NCBI GenBank assembly: GCA_001298555.1
Contig: LJCW01000011.1
Span: 1-64,000 of the forward strand
DNA length: 64,000 bases
Origin: Actinobacteria bacterium OV450
GTDB taxonomy: Bacteria; Actinomycetota; Actinomycetes; Streptomycetales; Streptomycetaceae
Reading direction: 5' to 3'
This document shows positions 26,717 through 34,613 of the stretch, one piece after another. Position 1 is the first letter of the stretch. Each line of letters starts with the position of its first letter. The translations under genes were made by a program, and so were the position numbers. The notes beneath the pieces are model-generated. The model ran no database searches, was not told the origin of the DNA, and was given only the letters and a program-made list of their open reading frames with translations.

Positions 26717-26837
26717 GCGCGGGGCTCCGCCGCGACCCGCCCTCGTTCGGATGACCTTGCGCTCCGACCACCGCGGAGCGGGCAGGCCTTCGCCGTGAGC
26801 GCCCCGGGCGGGCCCGGCCCGATCCGGACGACAGGGC

Positions 26838-27383
26838 CTAGCCCTCGTACGTCTCCACCATCGGCGGGTGGCCGTTCCAGGTGCAGAAGACCGACATCTC
26901 CCGGCCCGCCCTCGTGAAGGTGACCCGGATCCAGTACGGCTGCTTCCACACCTGCATCTGCCAGCCGGCGTCCGGCGTCGCCGACACCAGCTCGGCCGAC
27001 GACGTCCCGAGGTCGAAGACCACCCGGCCACCGTTGACCGGGTAGGCCTTCACGCTGCCGGCATCCCCGCCGTCGCCCCGCTGCCCGTCCGGGCTCGGGC
27101 CCGGCGGGGCCGCCTTCGGCGACGGCTTCGCCGGGGAGGCCGCGGCGGACGGCGAACCCGACGGGGAGTCGGACGGGGACGGCGAACCGGAAGCCGGGGC
27201 CGGATCCGGCGACGCCGTCGCGCCGTGCGTCGAGGAGGACAGCGGCCGCGTCGTCAACGGCACCGCCAGCGGCGGATCGTAGGCGGTTCCGGACATGACC
27301 GAGTGCACGCCCCACCAGGACAGCGTCACCGCCGCCCCGGTCGCCAGCGTCCAGGCGAGAGCATGAACAAGTCCTCGGTGCAT
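26838..27383 (-). CDS. Membrane-anchored hypothetical protein with Pro/Ser linker
   Basis: 181 residues from ATG 27383. N-terminal membrane segment LVHALAWTLATGAAVTLSWW, a long Pro/Ser/Ala linker (about 45-110), then a ~70-residue folded extracytoplasmic part (AYPVNGGRVVFDLGTSSAEL, WQMQVWKQPYWIRVTFT, VFCTWNGHPPMVE). Function unknown. Divergent from the response-regulator gene with a 79-nt gap, so it may be controlled by that system; the position gives no more than a hint. Confidence 0.75.
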   Translation of the reverse strand: MHRGLVHALAWTLATGAAVTLSWWGVHSVMSGTAYDPPLAVPLTTRPLSSSTHGATASPDPAPASGSPSPSDSPSGSPSAAASPAKPSPKAAPPGPSPDGQRGDGGDAGSVKAYPVNGGRVVFDLGTSSAELVSATPDAGWQMQVWKQPYWIRVTFTRAGREMSVFCTWNGHPPMVETYEG

Positions 27384-27462
27384 CAGGGCACATACTGCAC
27401 CACCCGTCCGGGAGGCGGACCGACACCCCGCGGGGTCCCCCGAATGGACTACGGTGCCGCCC

Positions 27463-28152
27463 ATGGCAAGTGTGCTCGTGGTCGAGGACGACCAGTTCGT
27501 ACGTTCGGCGCTGATCCGGCACCTGACCGAGGCCTCGCACACCGTGCGCAGCGTCGGTACGGCCCTGGAGGCGCTGCGCGAGGTCGCCCACCACCGGTTC
27601 GACGTGGTCATCCTCGACCTCGGGCTGCCCGACCTCGACGGGTCGGAGGCCCTGAAGATGCTGCGCGGCATCACCGACGTGCCGGTGATCATCGCCACCG
27701 CCCGCGACGACGAGGCCGAGATCGTCCGGCTCCTCAACGACGGCGCCGACGACTACCTGACCAAGCCGTTCTCCGTGGAGCACCTCTCCGCCCGGATGGC
27801 GGCCGTCCTGCGCCGCGCCCGCGCGGCCGCCGGGGCCGAACCGCCCTCGCGCGTCCTGCGCGTGGGCGGCCTCGCCATCGACCCGCTGCGGCGGCAGGCC
27901 GAGCTGGACGGCGTCGCGCTGGACCTGACCCGGCGGGAGTTCGACCTGCTGGCCTTCCTCGCCGGACGCCCCGGGGTGGTCGTGGCCCGGCGCGAGCTGC
28001 TCGCCGAGGTGTGGCAGCAGTCGTACGGGGACGACCAGACCATCGACGTGCACCTGTCGTGGCTTCGCCGCAAGCTGGGTGAGACGGCGGCCAACCCGCG
28101 CTACCTGCACACGCTCCGGGGGGTCGGCGTCAAGCTGGAGCCGCCGCTGTGA
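27463..28152 (+). CDS. OmpR-family response regulator
   Basis: 229 residues. Receiver domain 1-115: acidic pair VVEDD, phospho-acceptor Asp in VVILDLGLPDLDG at about 51, TARDD, and KPF with the conserved Lys. Winged-helix output domain 130-229: LTRREFDLLAFLAGRPGVVV, IDVHLSWLRRKLGE, LHTLRGVGVKL. ATG 27463 is used; GTG 27454 is in frame. The stop overlaps a GTG of the repeat-encoded mini-ROF region leading to the kinase gene. Confidence 0.93.
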   Translation: MASVLVVEDDQFVRSALIRHLTEASHTVRSVGTALEALREVAHHRFDVVILDLGLPDLDGSEALKMLRGITDVPVIIATARDDEAEIVRLLNDGADDYLTKPFSVEHLSARMAAVLRRARAAAGAEPPSRVLRVGGLAIDPLRRQAELDGVALDLTRREFDLLAFLAGRPGVVVARRELLAEVWQQSYGDDQTIDVHLSWLRRKLGETAANPRYLHTLRGVGVKLEPPL

Positions 28153-28220
28153 GCGCGCCGGGCGCGGTGAGTACGCCGGGCATGGTGCGTACGCCGGCTG
28201 CGGGGAGTACGCCGGGCCCG
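28149..28220. repeat. Four 18-bp tandem repeats
   Basis: Units at 28149, 28167, 28185 and 28203 follow GTGAGTACGCCGGGCNNG with 1-5 differences each. A partial fifth (GTGAGCGTGC) runs into the kinase start. Confidence 0.9.
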
Positions 28221-28235
28221 GTGAGCGTGCGATGA
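28149..28235 (+). CDS. Repeat-encoded mini-ORF bridging the response regulator and kinase (translation unproven)
   Basis: 28 codons from GTG 28149 (GTGA overlap with the response-regulator stop) to TGA 28233-28235 (ATGA overlap with the kinase start). It is made of four imperfect 18-bp units encoding VSAPGA, VSTPGM, VRTPAA, GSTPGP, then VSVR. All three frames are open through the array. It may serve only as a coupling device that carries ribosomes from one gene to the next, and a stable product is doubtful. Confidence 0.35.
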   Translation: MSAPGAVSTPGMVRTPAAGSTPGPVSVR

Positions 28236-29614
28236 GGTGGGCGCTGGTCAAGGTGTGCCTCGCGGTCACGGCCATGGTGGTCGTGGCCTTTGCCGTACCG
28301 CTCGGGCTGGTCGTCCAGGAGATGGCCAGCGACCGCGCCTTCTCCAACGCCGAGCGGCAGGCCGCCACCATCGGGCCGACCCTGTCCATCACCACCGACC
28401 CGGTACAGCTGCGCAAGGCCGTGGAGTCCACGCAGACGGGCGCGGCCCGGCGGATGGCGGTCCACGTCCCGGCGGTCGGCGGCGACGCGCCGGTGGACAT
28501 CGGCACCGGCCGGGCCGGGGCGCACGCCGTGGAGGAGACCCGGAGGATGGGCCGGGCGATGACGGCCCCGCTGGCCGGCGGGGGCTCGGCGCTGCTCCAG
28601 CCGACCGCGCTCGGGTCGGGGGACATCGCCGTCGTGGAGATCTTCGTACCCGAGAGCGAGGTCAGCAACGGCGTCGCGACGGCCTGGGTGGTCCTCGCCG
28701 GCGTGGGCTTGGCGCTGATCGTGGGCTCGGTGGCGGTCGCCGACCGGCTCGGCGCCCGGCTGGTCCGGCCGGCGGAGCGGCTCGCGGACGCCGCGCACCA
28801 GCTGGGGGAGGGCCGGCTGGGGGCGCGCGTGCAGGAGGCCGGGCCGAAGGAACTCCGCTCGGCGGCCGTCGCGTTCAACTCGATGGCGGACCAGGTGGTG
28901 GAACTCCTCGCCAACGAGCGGGAGCTGGCCGCCGACCTCTCGCACCGGCTGCGGACGCCGCTGACGGTGCTGCGGCTCAACGCGGCCTCGCTCGGCGACG
29001 GGCCGGCCGCGGAACAGACCCGGGCCGCGGTCGAGCAGCTGGAACGGGAGGTCGACACGATCATCCGCACGGCCCGCGAACAGCGCGCCCCCGCGTCCGC
29101 CGCGGGCGGGGCCGGGGCGGGCTGCGACGCCTCCGAGGTGATCCGCGACCGGATGGCGTTCTGGTCGGCGCTGGCGGAGGACGAGGGCCGCGAGGTGCGG
29201 CTCGCGGGGGTGGACCGTACGGTACGGCTCCCGGTCGCCCGTCCGGAGCTCGCGGCCGCCCTCGACGCCCTGCTGGGCAACGTGTTCCGGCACACCCCGG
29301 AGGGCACCCCGTTCGCCGTGGACGTCCACGACGCGGGAGACGCGGTCATCGTGCTCGTCTCGGACGCGGGCCCCGGGATCGCCGACCCGGACGCGGCGCT
29401 GCGGCGCGGCAACGACGGCGGACGGGACGGCTCGACGGGCCTCGGCCTGGACATCGTGCGCCGCGTCGCGGAGTCGACGGGCGGGGACGTCCGGATCGGC
29501 CGGTCGATGCTGGGCGGGACCGAGGTCAGGGTGTGGATCGCCCTGGACGGCCGGGCGCGGGGCGGGGCGGAGGGCGTACGGACGCGCCGGGGCCGCCGCA
29601 AACGCCGCGGCTGA
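28232..29614 (+). CDS. Sensor histidine kinase, two-component system
   Basis: 460 residues. Two membrane segments (about 4-28 and 150-172) bracket an extracytoplasmic sensor. A HAMP domain (RLVRPAERLADAAHQLGEGR) leads to the H-box LAADLSHRLRTPLTVLRLNA (His about 232), then the N-box GNVFRHTPEGTPF, the G-box VSDAGPGIADPD and GLGLDIVRRVAESTGG. It pairs with the OmpR-type regulator upstream. The signal is unknown. The last 20 residues are Arg/Gly-rich. Confidence 0.92.
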   Translation: MRWALVKVCLAVTAMVVVAFAVPLGLVVQEMASDRAFSNAERQAATIGPTLSITTDPVQLRKAVESTQTGAARRMAVHVPAVGGDAPVDIGTGRAGAHAVEETRRMGRAMTAPLAGGGSALLQPTALGSGDIAVVEIFVPESEVSNGVATAWVVLAGVGLALIVGSVAVADRLGARLVRPAERLADAAHQLGEGRLGARVQEAGPKELRSAAVAFNSMADQVVELLANERELAADLSHRLRTPLTVLRLNAASLGDGPAAEQTRAAVEQLEREVDTIIRTAREQRAPASAAGGAGAGCDASEVIRDRMAFWSALAEDEGREVRLAGVDRTVRLPVARPELAAALDALLGNVFRHTPEGTPFAVDVHDAGDAVIVLVSDAGPGIADPDAALRRGNDGGRDGSTGLGLDIVRRVAESTGGDVRIGRSMLGGTEVRVWIALDGRARGGAEGVRTRRGRRKRRG

Positions 29615-29741
29615 CAGGCCGGCACGGCGGTGAATTCCCGTCCGACGCAGGGACCTTGGCCGTGCGGAGGCGCCGGGAGGCATACCGTACGGGGTGCTGG
29701 GTTGTTCTTCGCTCCTTCCCCCGAACGGAATGGAACCGGTC

Positions 29742-30419
29742 ATGCGCTACGCAGTCCTCGGCACCGGGATCGTCGGCCGCACGGTCGCCGCCCGCCTCGC
29801 CTCCCTCGGCCACGAGGTGGTGATCGGCACCCGGGACACCGGGGCGACCCTCGCCCGTACCGAGTACGCCGAATGGCAGCGGGCCCACCCGCAGGTCGGC
29901 CTCGCCTCCTTCGCGGATGCCGCACGCCACGGCGACGTCCTGGTCAACGCCACCGGCGGGCAGGTCAGCGTGACCGCCCTGAAAGAGGCGGACGCCGAAC
30001 ACCTCGATGGCAAGGTGCTGATCGACATCGCCAACCCGCTGGACTTCTCGCAGGGGTTCCCGCCCACCCTCGACCCGGTCGACGACGACAGCCTCGGCGA
30101 GCTGCTCCAGCGGACGTTCCCCCGGCTGCGGGTGGTCAAGACGCTGAACACGATGAACTGCCGGATCATGGTCGATCCGGCCCGGGTGCCGGGCGAGCAC
30201 ACCGTCTTCCTCTCGGGTGACGACGCCGACGCCAAGAAGTCCGTACGCGAACTGCTGTACTCCTTCGGCTGGCCGGAGGCGAGCGTGATCGACCTCGGCG
30301 GCATCGAGACGGCCCGCGGCACCGAGATGCTCCTGCCCATCTGGCTGCGTCTGATGGGCGCCCTCGGCCACACGGACTTCAACTTCCACATCCAGAGCGC
30401 GCCGCCGCAGACCGGCTGA
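29742..30419 (+). CDS. NADP(+)/F420-type reductase, Rossmann protein
   Basis: 225 residues. The N-terminal dinucleotide motif AVLGTGIVGRTVAARLASLG and GTRD after strand 2 indicate NADP binding. LIDIANPLDFSQGFPP, VVKTLNTMNCRIMVDPARVP and VFLSGDDADAKKSVRELL match the NADPH-dependent F420 reductase / NADP oxidoreductase family. Whether it really uses F420 is not established. ATG 29730 (MEPVMRY) is an alternative start; neither has a strong ribosome-binding site. Confidence 0.85.
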   Translation: MRYAVLGTGIVGRTVAARLASLGHEVVIGTRDTGATLARTEYAEWQRAHPQVGLASFADAARHGDVLVNATGGQVSVTALKEADAEHLDGKVLIDIANPLDFSQGFPPTLDPVDDDSLGELLQRTFPRLRVVKTLNTMNCRIMVDPARVPGEHTVFLSGDDADAKKSVRELLYSFGWPEASVIDLGGIETARGTEMLLPIWLRLMGALGHTDFNFHIQSAPPQTG

Positions 30420-30514
30420 GGGCCCGTCCGCCGCCGTCCGTCCCGGATGGACGCCGAGATGTTGCCGGGCCCCGGGGCCGCGCCGAATGTGGGCCCTGAC
30501 GGAAGGAGTCAGGC

Positions 30515-30814
30515 ATGAAGGTCATGCTCAGGGCCCACATGGACACGGTCGCCACCAACGAGGCCATCAAGACCGGTGCCCTCCCGCACGCCGTGAAGAA
30601 GCTCATGGACACGGTCAAGCCCGAAGCCGCCTACTTCGGTCTCCACGAGGGCGTCCGCTCCTGCTGGATCGTCTTCGACCTTCAGGACAGTTCGGACCTC
30701 CCGCCGCTGCTGGAAGACCTGTTCGGGCAGAACGCGGAGGTGGAAGTGGCTCCGGTGATGGACGCGGCAGGACTGGCGAAGGGGCTCGCGGCGACGTCCG
30801 GTTCACCCGGCTGA
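30515..30814 (+). CDS. Small conserved hypothetical protein (99 aa)
   Basis: MLRAHMDTVATNEAIKTGAL, KPEAAYFGLHEGVRSCWIVF and LEDLFGQNAEVEVAPVMDA suggest a small alpha/beta fold of the DUF3303-like kind. Function unknown. GGAAGGAG lies upstream of the ATG. Its last 133 nt overlap, antisense, the 3' end of the MFS gene. Confidence 0.82.
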   Translation: MKVMLRAHMDTVATNEAIKTGALPHAVKKLMDTVKPEAAYFGLHEGVRSCWIVFDLQDSSDLPPLLEDLFGQNAEVEVAPVMDAAGLAKGLAATSGSPG

Positions 30815-32025
30815 GAACGCGACCCCCGGCCGGCGGCCGCCCACGCGAGCAGCGCGGAGGCGGCCGCCGCCGCGCACGCCACGGCGAACGCGGCCTGATG
30901 GCCGTACGCGTCCGCCAGTGGCCCGGCGACCGCCGCGGCCAGCGCCTGGCCCATGATCAGGCTGCTTGCCGCCATCGTCATGGCCTCGCCCATCCGCTGG
31001 GGCGGTGCCGCCCGCTCGACGAGCCCGAACAGCGCGATCAGGTGAGGGGCCACGGCCAGCCCGATCCCGGCGACGGCGAACGTCGCGCCGAGCAGCCCCG
31101 ACACGGCGAGCAGCGGCACGGTCAGCGCCGCCTGCACGGCGATGGTCCGGCGCAGCCGTACGGCGAGGTTCGCGGACCCCGGCCGGGCGACGGTCACGAA
31201 ACCGGCGATCGAGCTGGTCACGGCCATCGACGCCCACACCAGCCCGGCGGCCCCCGGCGTGCCCAGCGACTCGGCCAGTGCGTTGACCCCGGTGTTCGCC
31301 CCGCTCCACGCGGCACCCTGCAGCACGGCCATGGCGCACAGCAGCGCGAGGTCCGGCGACCACAGCCGTACGCCGGCCCGCGTACCGGCGCGCGGGGCGG
31401 CCTGGGGGCCGGGTGCGCTCGGATGGACGGCGAACAGGGTCCCGAAGACCAGGATCAGCCCGGCTGCGAGCACGAGCGCGGAGGCCGGGTGCACGGTCAC
31501 GGCCAGGATCCCGGCGAGGGCGGGCCCGAGCACGAACCCGATCTCGTCGAGGGTGGTGTCGAACGACAGGGCCGCGCCGAGCAGGGCTCCGTCCCCCCGT
31601 GCCAGGTGCACCCAGCGGGCCCGGGCCAGCGGGCCGACCTGGGGGACGGTGAGTCCGGCGGCGACGGCGAGCACCAACCGGGCGGACAGCGGCAGTCCGC
31701 CGAGGACGGCCGCGACGAGGGCGGCGAGGACGACGGCGTTCGCACCGCAGGCGGCGAGGAGGACGGGGCGGTGGCCGCGCCGGTCGGCCAGCCGGCCGAT
31801 GACCGGGCCGCCGAGGGCCTGGCCGAGCCAGAGGGCGGCCGCGACGGCGCCGGCGACGCCGATGCCGTCGCGTTCGTTGACGAGCAGGAGCGTCCCGATG
31901 GGGCACAGCGCGGCGGGCAGCCGCGCGAGGAACGCGTGGACGGGCAGGGCGGTCCCGCCGAGCGCGAAGACTCCGCGGAAGCCGCCGGGAGCGGCGGGCA
32001 TGGATCCGGAACCGGATGCGGACAC
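30682..32025 (-). CDS. MFS transporter
   Basis: 447 residues with about 12 hydrophobic segments. GQALGGPVIGRLADRRGHRP between segments 2 and 3 is the MFS signature loop. The central loop is VHPSAPGPQAAPRAGTRAG. Resembles streptomycete export-type MFS proteins; the substrate is unknown. The natural core ends near AWAAAGRGSRS. The last ~45 residues (Ser/Ala-rich) are read antisense through the neighbouring 99-aa gene, consistent with loss of an earlier stop. The MarR gene upstream lies on the same strand and may regulate it. Confidence 0.88.
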   Translation of the reverse strand: MSASGSGSMPAAPGGFRGVFALGGTALPVHAFLARLPAALCPIGTLLLVNERDGIGVAGAVAAALWLGQALGGPVIGRLADRRGHRPVLLAACGANAVVLAALVAAVLGGLPLSARLVLAVAAGLTVPQVGPLARARWVHLARGDGALLGAALSFDTTLDEIGFVLGPALAGILAVTVHPASALVLAAGLILVFGTLFAVHPSAPGPQAAPRAGTRAGVRLWSPDLALLCAMAVLQGAAWSGANTGVNALAESLGTPGAAGLVWASMAVTSSIAGFVTVARPGSANLAVRLRRTIAVQAALTVPLLAVSGLLGATFAVAGIGLAVAPHLIALFGLVERAAPPQRMGEAMTMAASSLIMGQALAAAVAGPLADAYGHQAAFAVACAAAAASALLAWAAAGRGSRSQPGEPDVAASPFASPAASITGATSTSAFCPNRSSSSGGRSELS

Positions 32026-32205
32026 CGGGCAACCTCCATCCGCACGCCGACCCTCCCGTGTCTCCGGCGCGCTGCGTTGCCCGTTGGGCGGGACCGTATC
32101 CGGGGAACGCGCGCTTCGGTAGGCCCCGGCTGCCCGGGGGCCGGCCGGGAGCGCGCACGGGGGGTCCGGCCGAGGGTCCGGCCGGGGGAGTCCGGCCGAG
32201 GGAGC

Positions 32206-32709
32206 TCAGCCGCCGGAGTTCAGGCGTTGGGCCTGGGCCCGGCCGACCTCGGCGGCGCGGTGCAGATAGTCGGCGATGACGGCGAGTTCGGAGTCGGAGT
32301 AGCTCTCCAGGACGGCGCCGAAGGCCCGGCCGGGGGTGTCCCAGGCCGCGCCGATCCGCTGGCGGGCCTCTGGGGCGAGGGAGACGAGGGAGCGGCGCCG
32401 GTCGTGGGGGTCGGCGTGCCGCTCGACGATGCCGGCCTTGACCAGCCGGTCGACGAGGCGGGTGGCGGAGCCCGAGGTCAGGCCGGTGAGGCGGGCGATG
32501 TCGCCGGTGCTGACGGGGCCGGGCTCCATGTCGAGGAGGGCGACGCACTGCATGTCGGTGGGGTGCAGGCCGACGTGGTCGGCCATCGCCTGGTTGAAGA
32601 GCGAGTAGTCGGCGTAGTGCCGCTGGCTCTCGGTGACGATGCGCGCGAGCAGCTCGGCGCGGCTCCACTCCTCGCGGGTCTCACTCGAACGAGGGGAATC
32701 GGTTGACAT
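32206..32709 (-). CDS. MarR-family transcriptional regulator
   Basis: 167 residues. Winged-helix core: MADHVGLHPTDMQCVALLDM, VSTGDIARLTGLTSGSATRL, VDRLVKAGIVERHADPHDRR, RRSLVSLAPEARQRI. The DxRR wing motif (DPHDRRR) is intact. Divergent from the NmrA-like gene at 32827 and upstream of the MFS gene on its own strand; either could be the target. Confidence 0.92.
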   Translation of the reverse strand: MSTDSPRSSETREEWSRAELLARIVTESQRHYADYSLFNQAMADHVGLHPTDMQCVALLDMEPGPVSTGDIARLTGLTSGSATRLVDRLVKAGIVERHADPHDRRRSLVSLAPEARQRIGAAWDTPGRAFGAVLESYSDSELAVIADYLHRAAEVGRAQAQRLNSGG

Positions 32710-32743
32710 CGGCGCCTCCCTGCCTGAAATTTATCTGTGTGAC

Positions 32744-32766
32744 GCAGAATATTTGTCATGCAGAAT
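32744..32766. promoter_or_regulatory. Candidate operator: GCAGAAT direct repeats in an AT-rich divergent gap
   Basis: GCAGAAT at 32744-32750 and 32760-32766 (16-bp period), within an unusually AT-rich stretch between the MarR and NmrA-like starts. Likely overlaps promoters and MarR binding; not a perfect palindrome. Confidence 0.45.
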
Positions 32767-32826
32767 CTGTGCCACGTTCATATCCTAGCGTGAAACACGC
32801 TCCGGAACAGGAAGCAGGAACCCGCC

Positions 32827-33648
32827 ATGTCGATCCTCGTCACCGGCGCCCGCGGCGCCGTCGCCCGTGGCCTCGCCCCTCTTCTCGCCGCCCGCGACAT
32901 CCCCCACCGCCTGGCCTCCCGGGCACCGGACACACCGGGCACGGTCCACTGCGACCTCGGTGATCCCTCGACCTTCCCCGGCGCCCTGGCCGGCATCCGG
33001 TCGGTCTTCCTCTACGCCGAGGCCTCCGCGATCGAAGCCTTCGTCAACGAGGCCGTCTCCGCGGGAGTCGAGCACGTCGTGCTCCTGTCCTCCTCCTCGG
33101 TGCTCGGACCCGGCGCCGGCGACAGCCCGTTGGCCGCCGCTCATCTCGCCGTGGAGGAGGCTCTGAAGGCCTCCCCGCTGCGCACCACCCTGCTGCGCCC
33201 CGGGGCGTTCGCGCGCAACGCCCTCGGCTGGGCCCGATCGCTGAAGTCCGGCCGCCCTATCCGTCTGCCCTACCCGGGTTCCCACGGTGACCCGGTCCAT
33301 GAGGCCGACCTCGCCGAGGCCGCGTCCGCCGTCCTCACCGACCCGGCCCTCGGCGGGCGCGCCTACCACCTGACCGGCCCGCAGTCGCTGACGTTCGCGA
33401 CGCAGCTCGCGATACTCGGCGGGGTCCTGGGAGCCCCGGTGCCCTTCGAGTCGGTGACCCCGCAGGAGTGGAAGTCCGAGGTCGACGGGTACATACCCGG
33501 CCCCTACGCCGACGCGCTCCTGGAGTACTGGGCCGCCGGCGACGGCCTCCCGGTCGAGATCACCGACACCGTGGAGCACCTCACCGGACACCCGGCCCGC
33601 AGCTTCGACACCTGGGCCCGGGACCACGCGGACGCCTTCCGGGGCTAG
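32827..33648 (+). CDS. NmrA-like / SDR-a NAD(P)-binding protein
   Basis: 273 residues. SILVTGARGAVARGLAPLLA is the NAD(P)-binding GxxGxxG-type motif. VEHVVLLSSSSVLGPGAG, LRTTLLRPGAFARNALGWAR and GDPVHEADLAEAASAVLTDP follow as in NmrA/HSCARG and QOR2-type proteins. It probably senses or uses NADPH; no catalytic Tyr-x3-Lys is visible, which fits the NmrA group. Divergently paired with MarR. Confidence 0.87.
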   Translation: MSILVTGARGAVARGLAPLLAARDIPHRLASRAPDTPGTVHCDLGDPSTFPGALAGIRSVFLYAEASAIEAFVNEAVSAGVEHVVLLSSSSVLGPGAGDSPLAAAHLAVEEALKASPLRTTLLRPGAFARNALGWARSLKSGRPIRLPYPGSHGDPVHEADLAEAASAVLTDPALGGRAYHLTGPQSLTFATQLAILGGVLGAPVPFESVTPQEWKSEVDGYIPGPYADALLEYWAAGDGLPVEITDTVEHLTGHPARSFDTWARDHADAFRG

Positions 33649-33696
33649 TCCGGCAGGGGCGCGGATCGCCGGGGAGGCGCCCGGGCCGGACAACAC

Positions 33697-33734
33697 AGAG
33701 GGCCCCGGTCCGCTTTCGCGTACCGGGGCCCTCT
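33697..33734. terminator. Bidirectional terminator between the NmrA-like gene and tRNA-His
   Basis: AGAGGGCCCCGGT pairs with ACCGGGGCCCTCT around a 12-nt loop. Downstream of both convergent genes. Confidence 0.88.
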
Positions 33735-33739
33735 CGCAG

Positions 33740-33813
33740 GGTGAGTGACGGGACTTGAACCCGCGGCCACCTGGACCACAACCAGGTGCTCTACCAACTG
33801 AGCTACACCCACC
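33740..33813 (-). tRNA. tRNA-His (anticodon GTG)
   Basis: Anticodon stem CCTGG/CCAGG with loop TTGTGGT. Acceptor GTGGGTG/CACTCAC with one G-T pair. The extra G(-1) at 33813 faces a C discriminator at 33740, the hallmark of bacterial tRNA-His. CCA is not encoded. Confidence 0.95.
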
Positions 33814-33918
33814 ATGTCCGGTCGGAAAACCGACCGGCCGAAGAAAAGGGTACAGGGTCCGGGAGGGTGCTCGCGCACTCCTTTTCCCCGCCCTGCCTTC
33901 GGAGGGTCCTGCCGGGTC

Positions 33919-34521
33919 CTATTCGGCGGACAGGGTGTGCTTGGCGGCGATCGCCCTGGCGGTGTCCGAGTCGGGCCCCGGCTGCGGCACGAAGACCGCC
34001 TCCCGGTAGTAGCGCAGCTCGGCGATGGACTCCCTGATGTCCGCGAGCGCCCGGTGGTTGCCGTTCTTCGGCGGACTGTTGAAGTAGGCCCGCGGGTACC
34101 AGCGGCGCGCCAGCTCCTTCACCGAGGACACGTCCACGATCCGGTAGTGCAGGTGGCTCTCCAGCGCGGGCATGTCACGCAGCAGGAAACCGCGGTCGGT
34201 GCCGACCGAGTTCCCGCACAGCGGAGCCTTGCGGGGTTCCTTGACGTGTTCCCGTACGTACGCCAGGACCTGGGCCTCGGCGTCCGCGAGGGTGATCCCG
34301 TCGGCCAGCTGGTCGAGCAGCCCGGAGGCGGTGTGCATCTCGCGCACCACGTCGGGCATGGTCTCCAGGGCCCTGTCCGGCGGGCGGATCACGAGGTCCA
34401 CGCCTTCGCCGAGCACGTTGAGCTCCGAGTCGGTGACCAGTGCGGCCACCTCGATAAGTGCGTCGTCCGTCAACGAGAGCCCGGTCATCTCGCAGTCGAT
34501 CCACACCATGCGATCGTTCAT
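33919..34521 (-). CDS. orn: Oligoribonuclease
   Basis: 200 residues of the DEDDh exonuclease family: [11 protein letters not shown] (Asp, Glu), [28 protein letters not shown] (Asp), [38 protein letters not shown] (His, Asp). It degrades 2-5-nt RNAs and the c-di-GMP product pGpG. It lies directly downstream of adpA on the same strand, separated by a strong hairpin, the arrangement known for adpA-ornA in streptomycetes. Confidence 0.96.
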   Translation of the reverse strand: MNDRMVWIDCEMTGLSLTDDALIEVAALVTDSELNVLGEGVDLVIRPPDRALETMPDVVREMHTASGLLDQLADGITLADAEAQVLAYVREHVKEPRKAPLCGNSVGTDRGFLLRDMPALESHLHYRIVDVSSVKELARRWYPRAYFNSPPKNGNHRALADIRESIAELRYYREAVFVPQPGPDSDTARAIAAKHTLSAE

Positions 34522-34547
34522 GCGGCCCAGCTTATGCGGATTATGCG

Positions 34548-34589
34548 GAAGGTCCCCCGCTTCGGTGAGGACCGATGCGGGGGACCTTC
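34548..34589. terminator. Strong hairpin between adpA and orn
   Basis: GAAGGTCCCCCGC pairs perfectly with GCGGGGGACCTTC, with an inner TCGGT/ACCGA stem and GAGG loop. It ends adpA transcription and lies 27 nt before the orn start. Confidence 0.88.
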
Positions 34590-34613
34590 GTCAGGCAATG
34601 CCCCTGGCGGGGG

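Noticed and set aside
28130-29743. Large minus-strand open frame opposite the histidine kinase
   Set aside because: Arg/Gly/Pro-rich mirror of the kinase with no motif; a usual artefact in >70% GC DNA.
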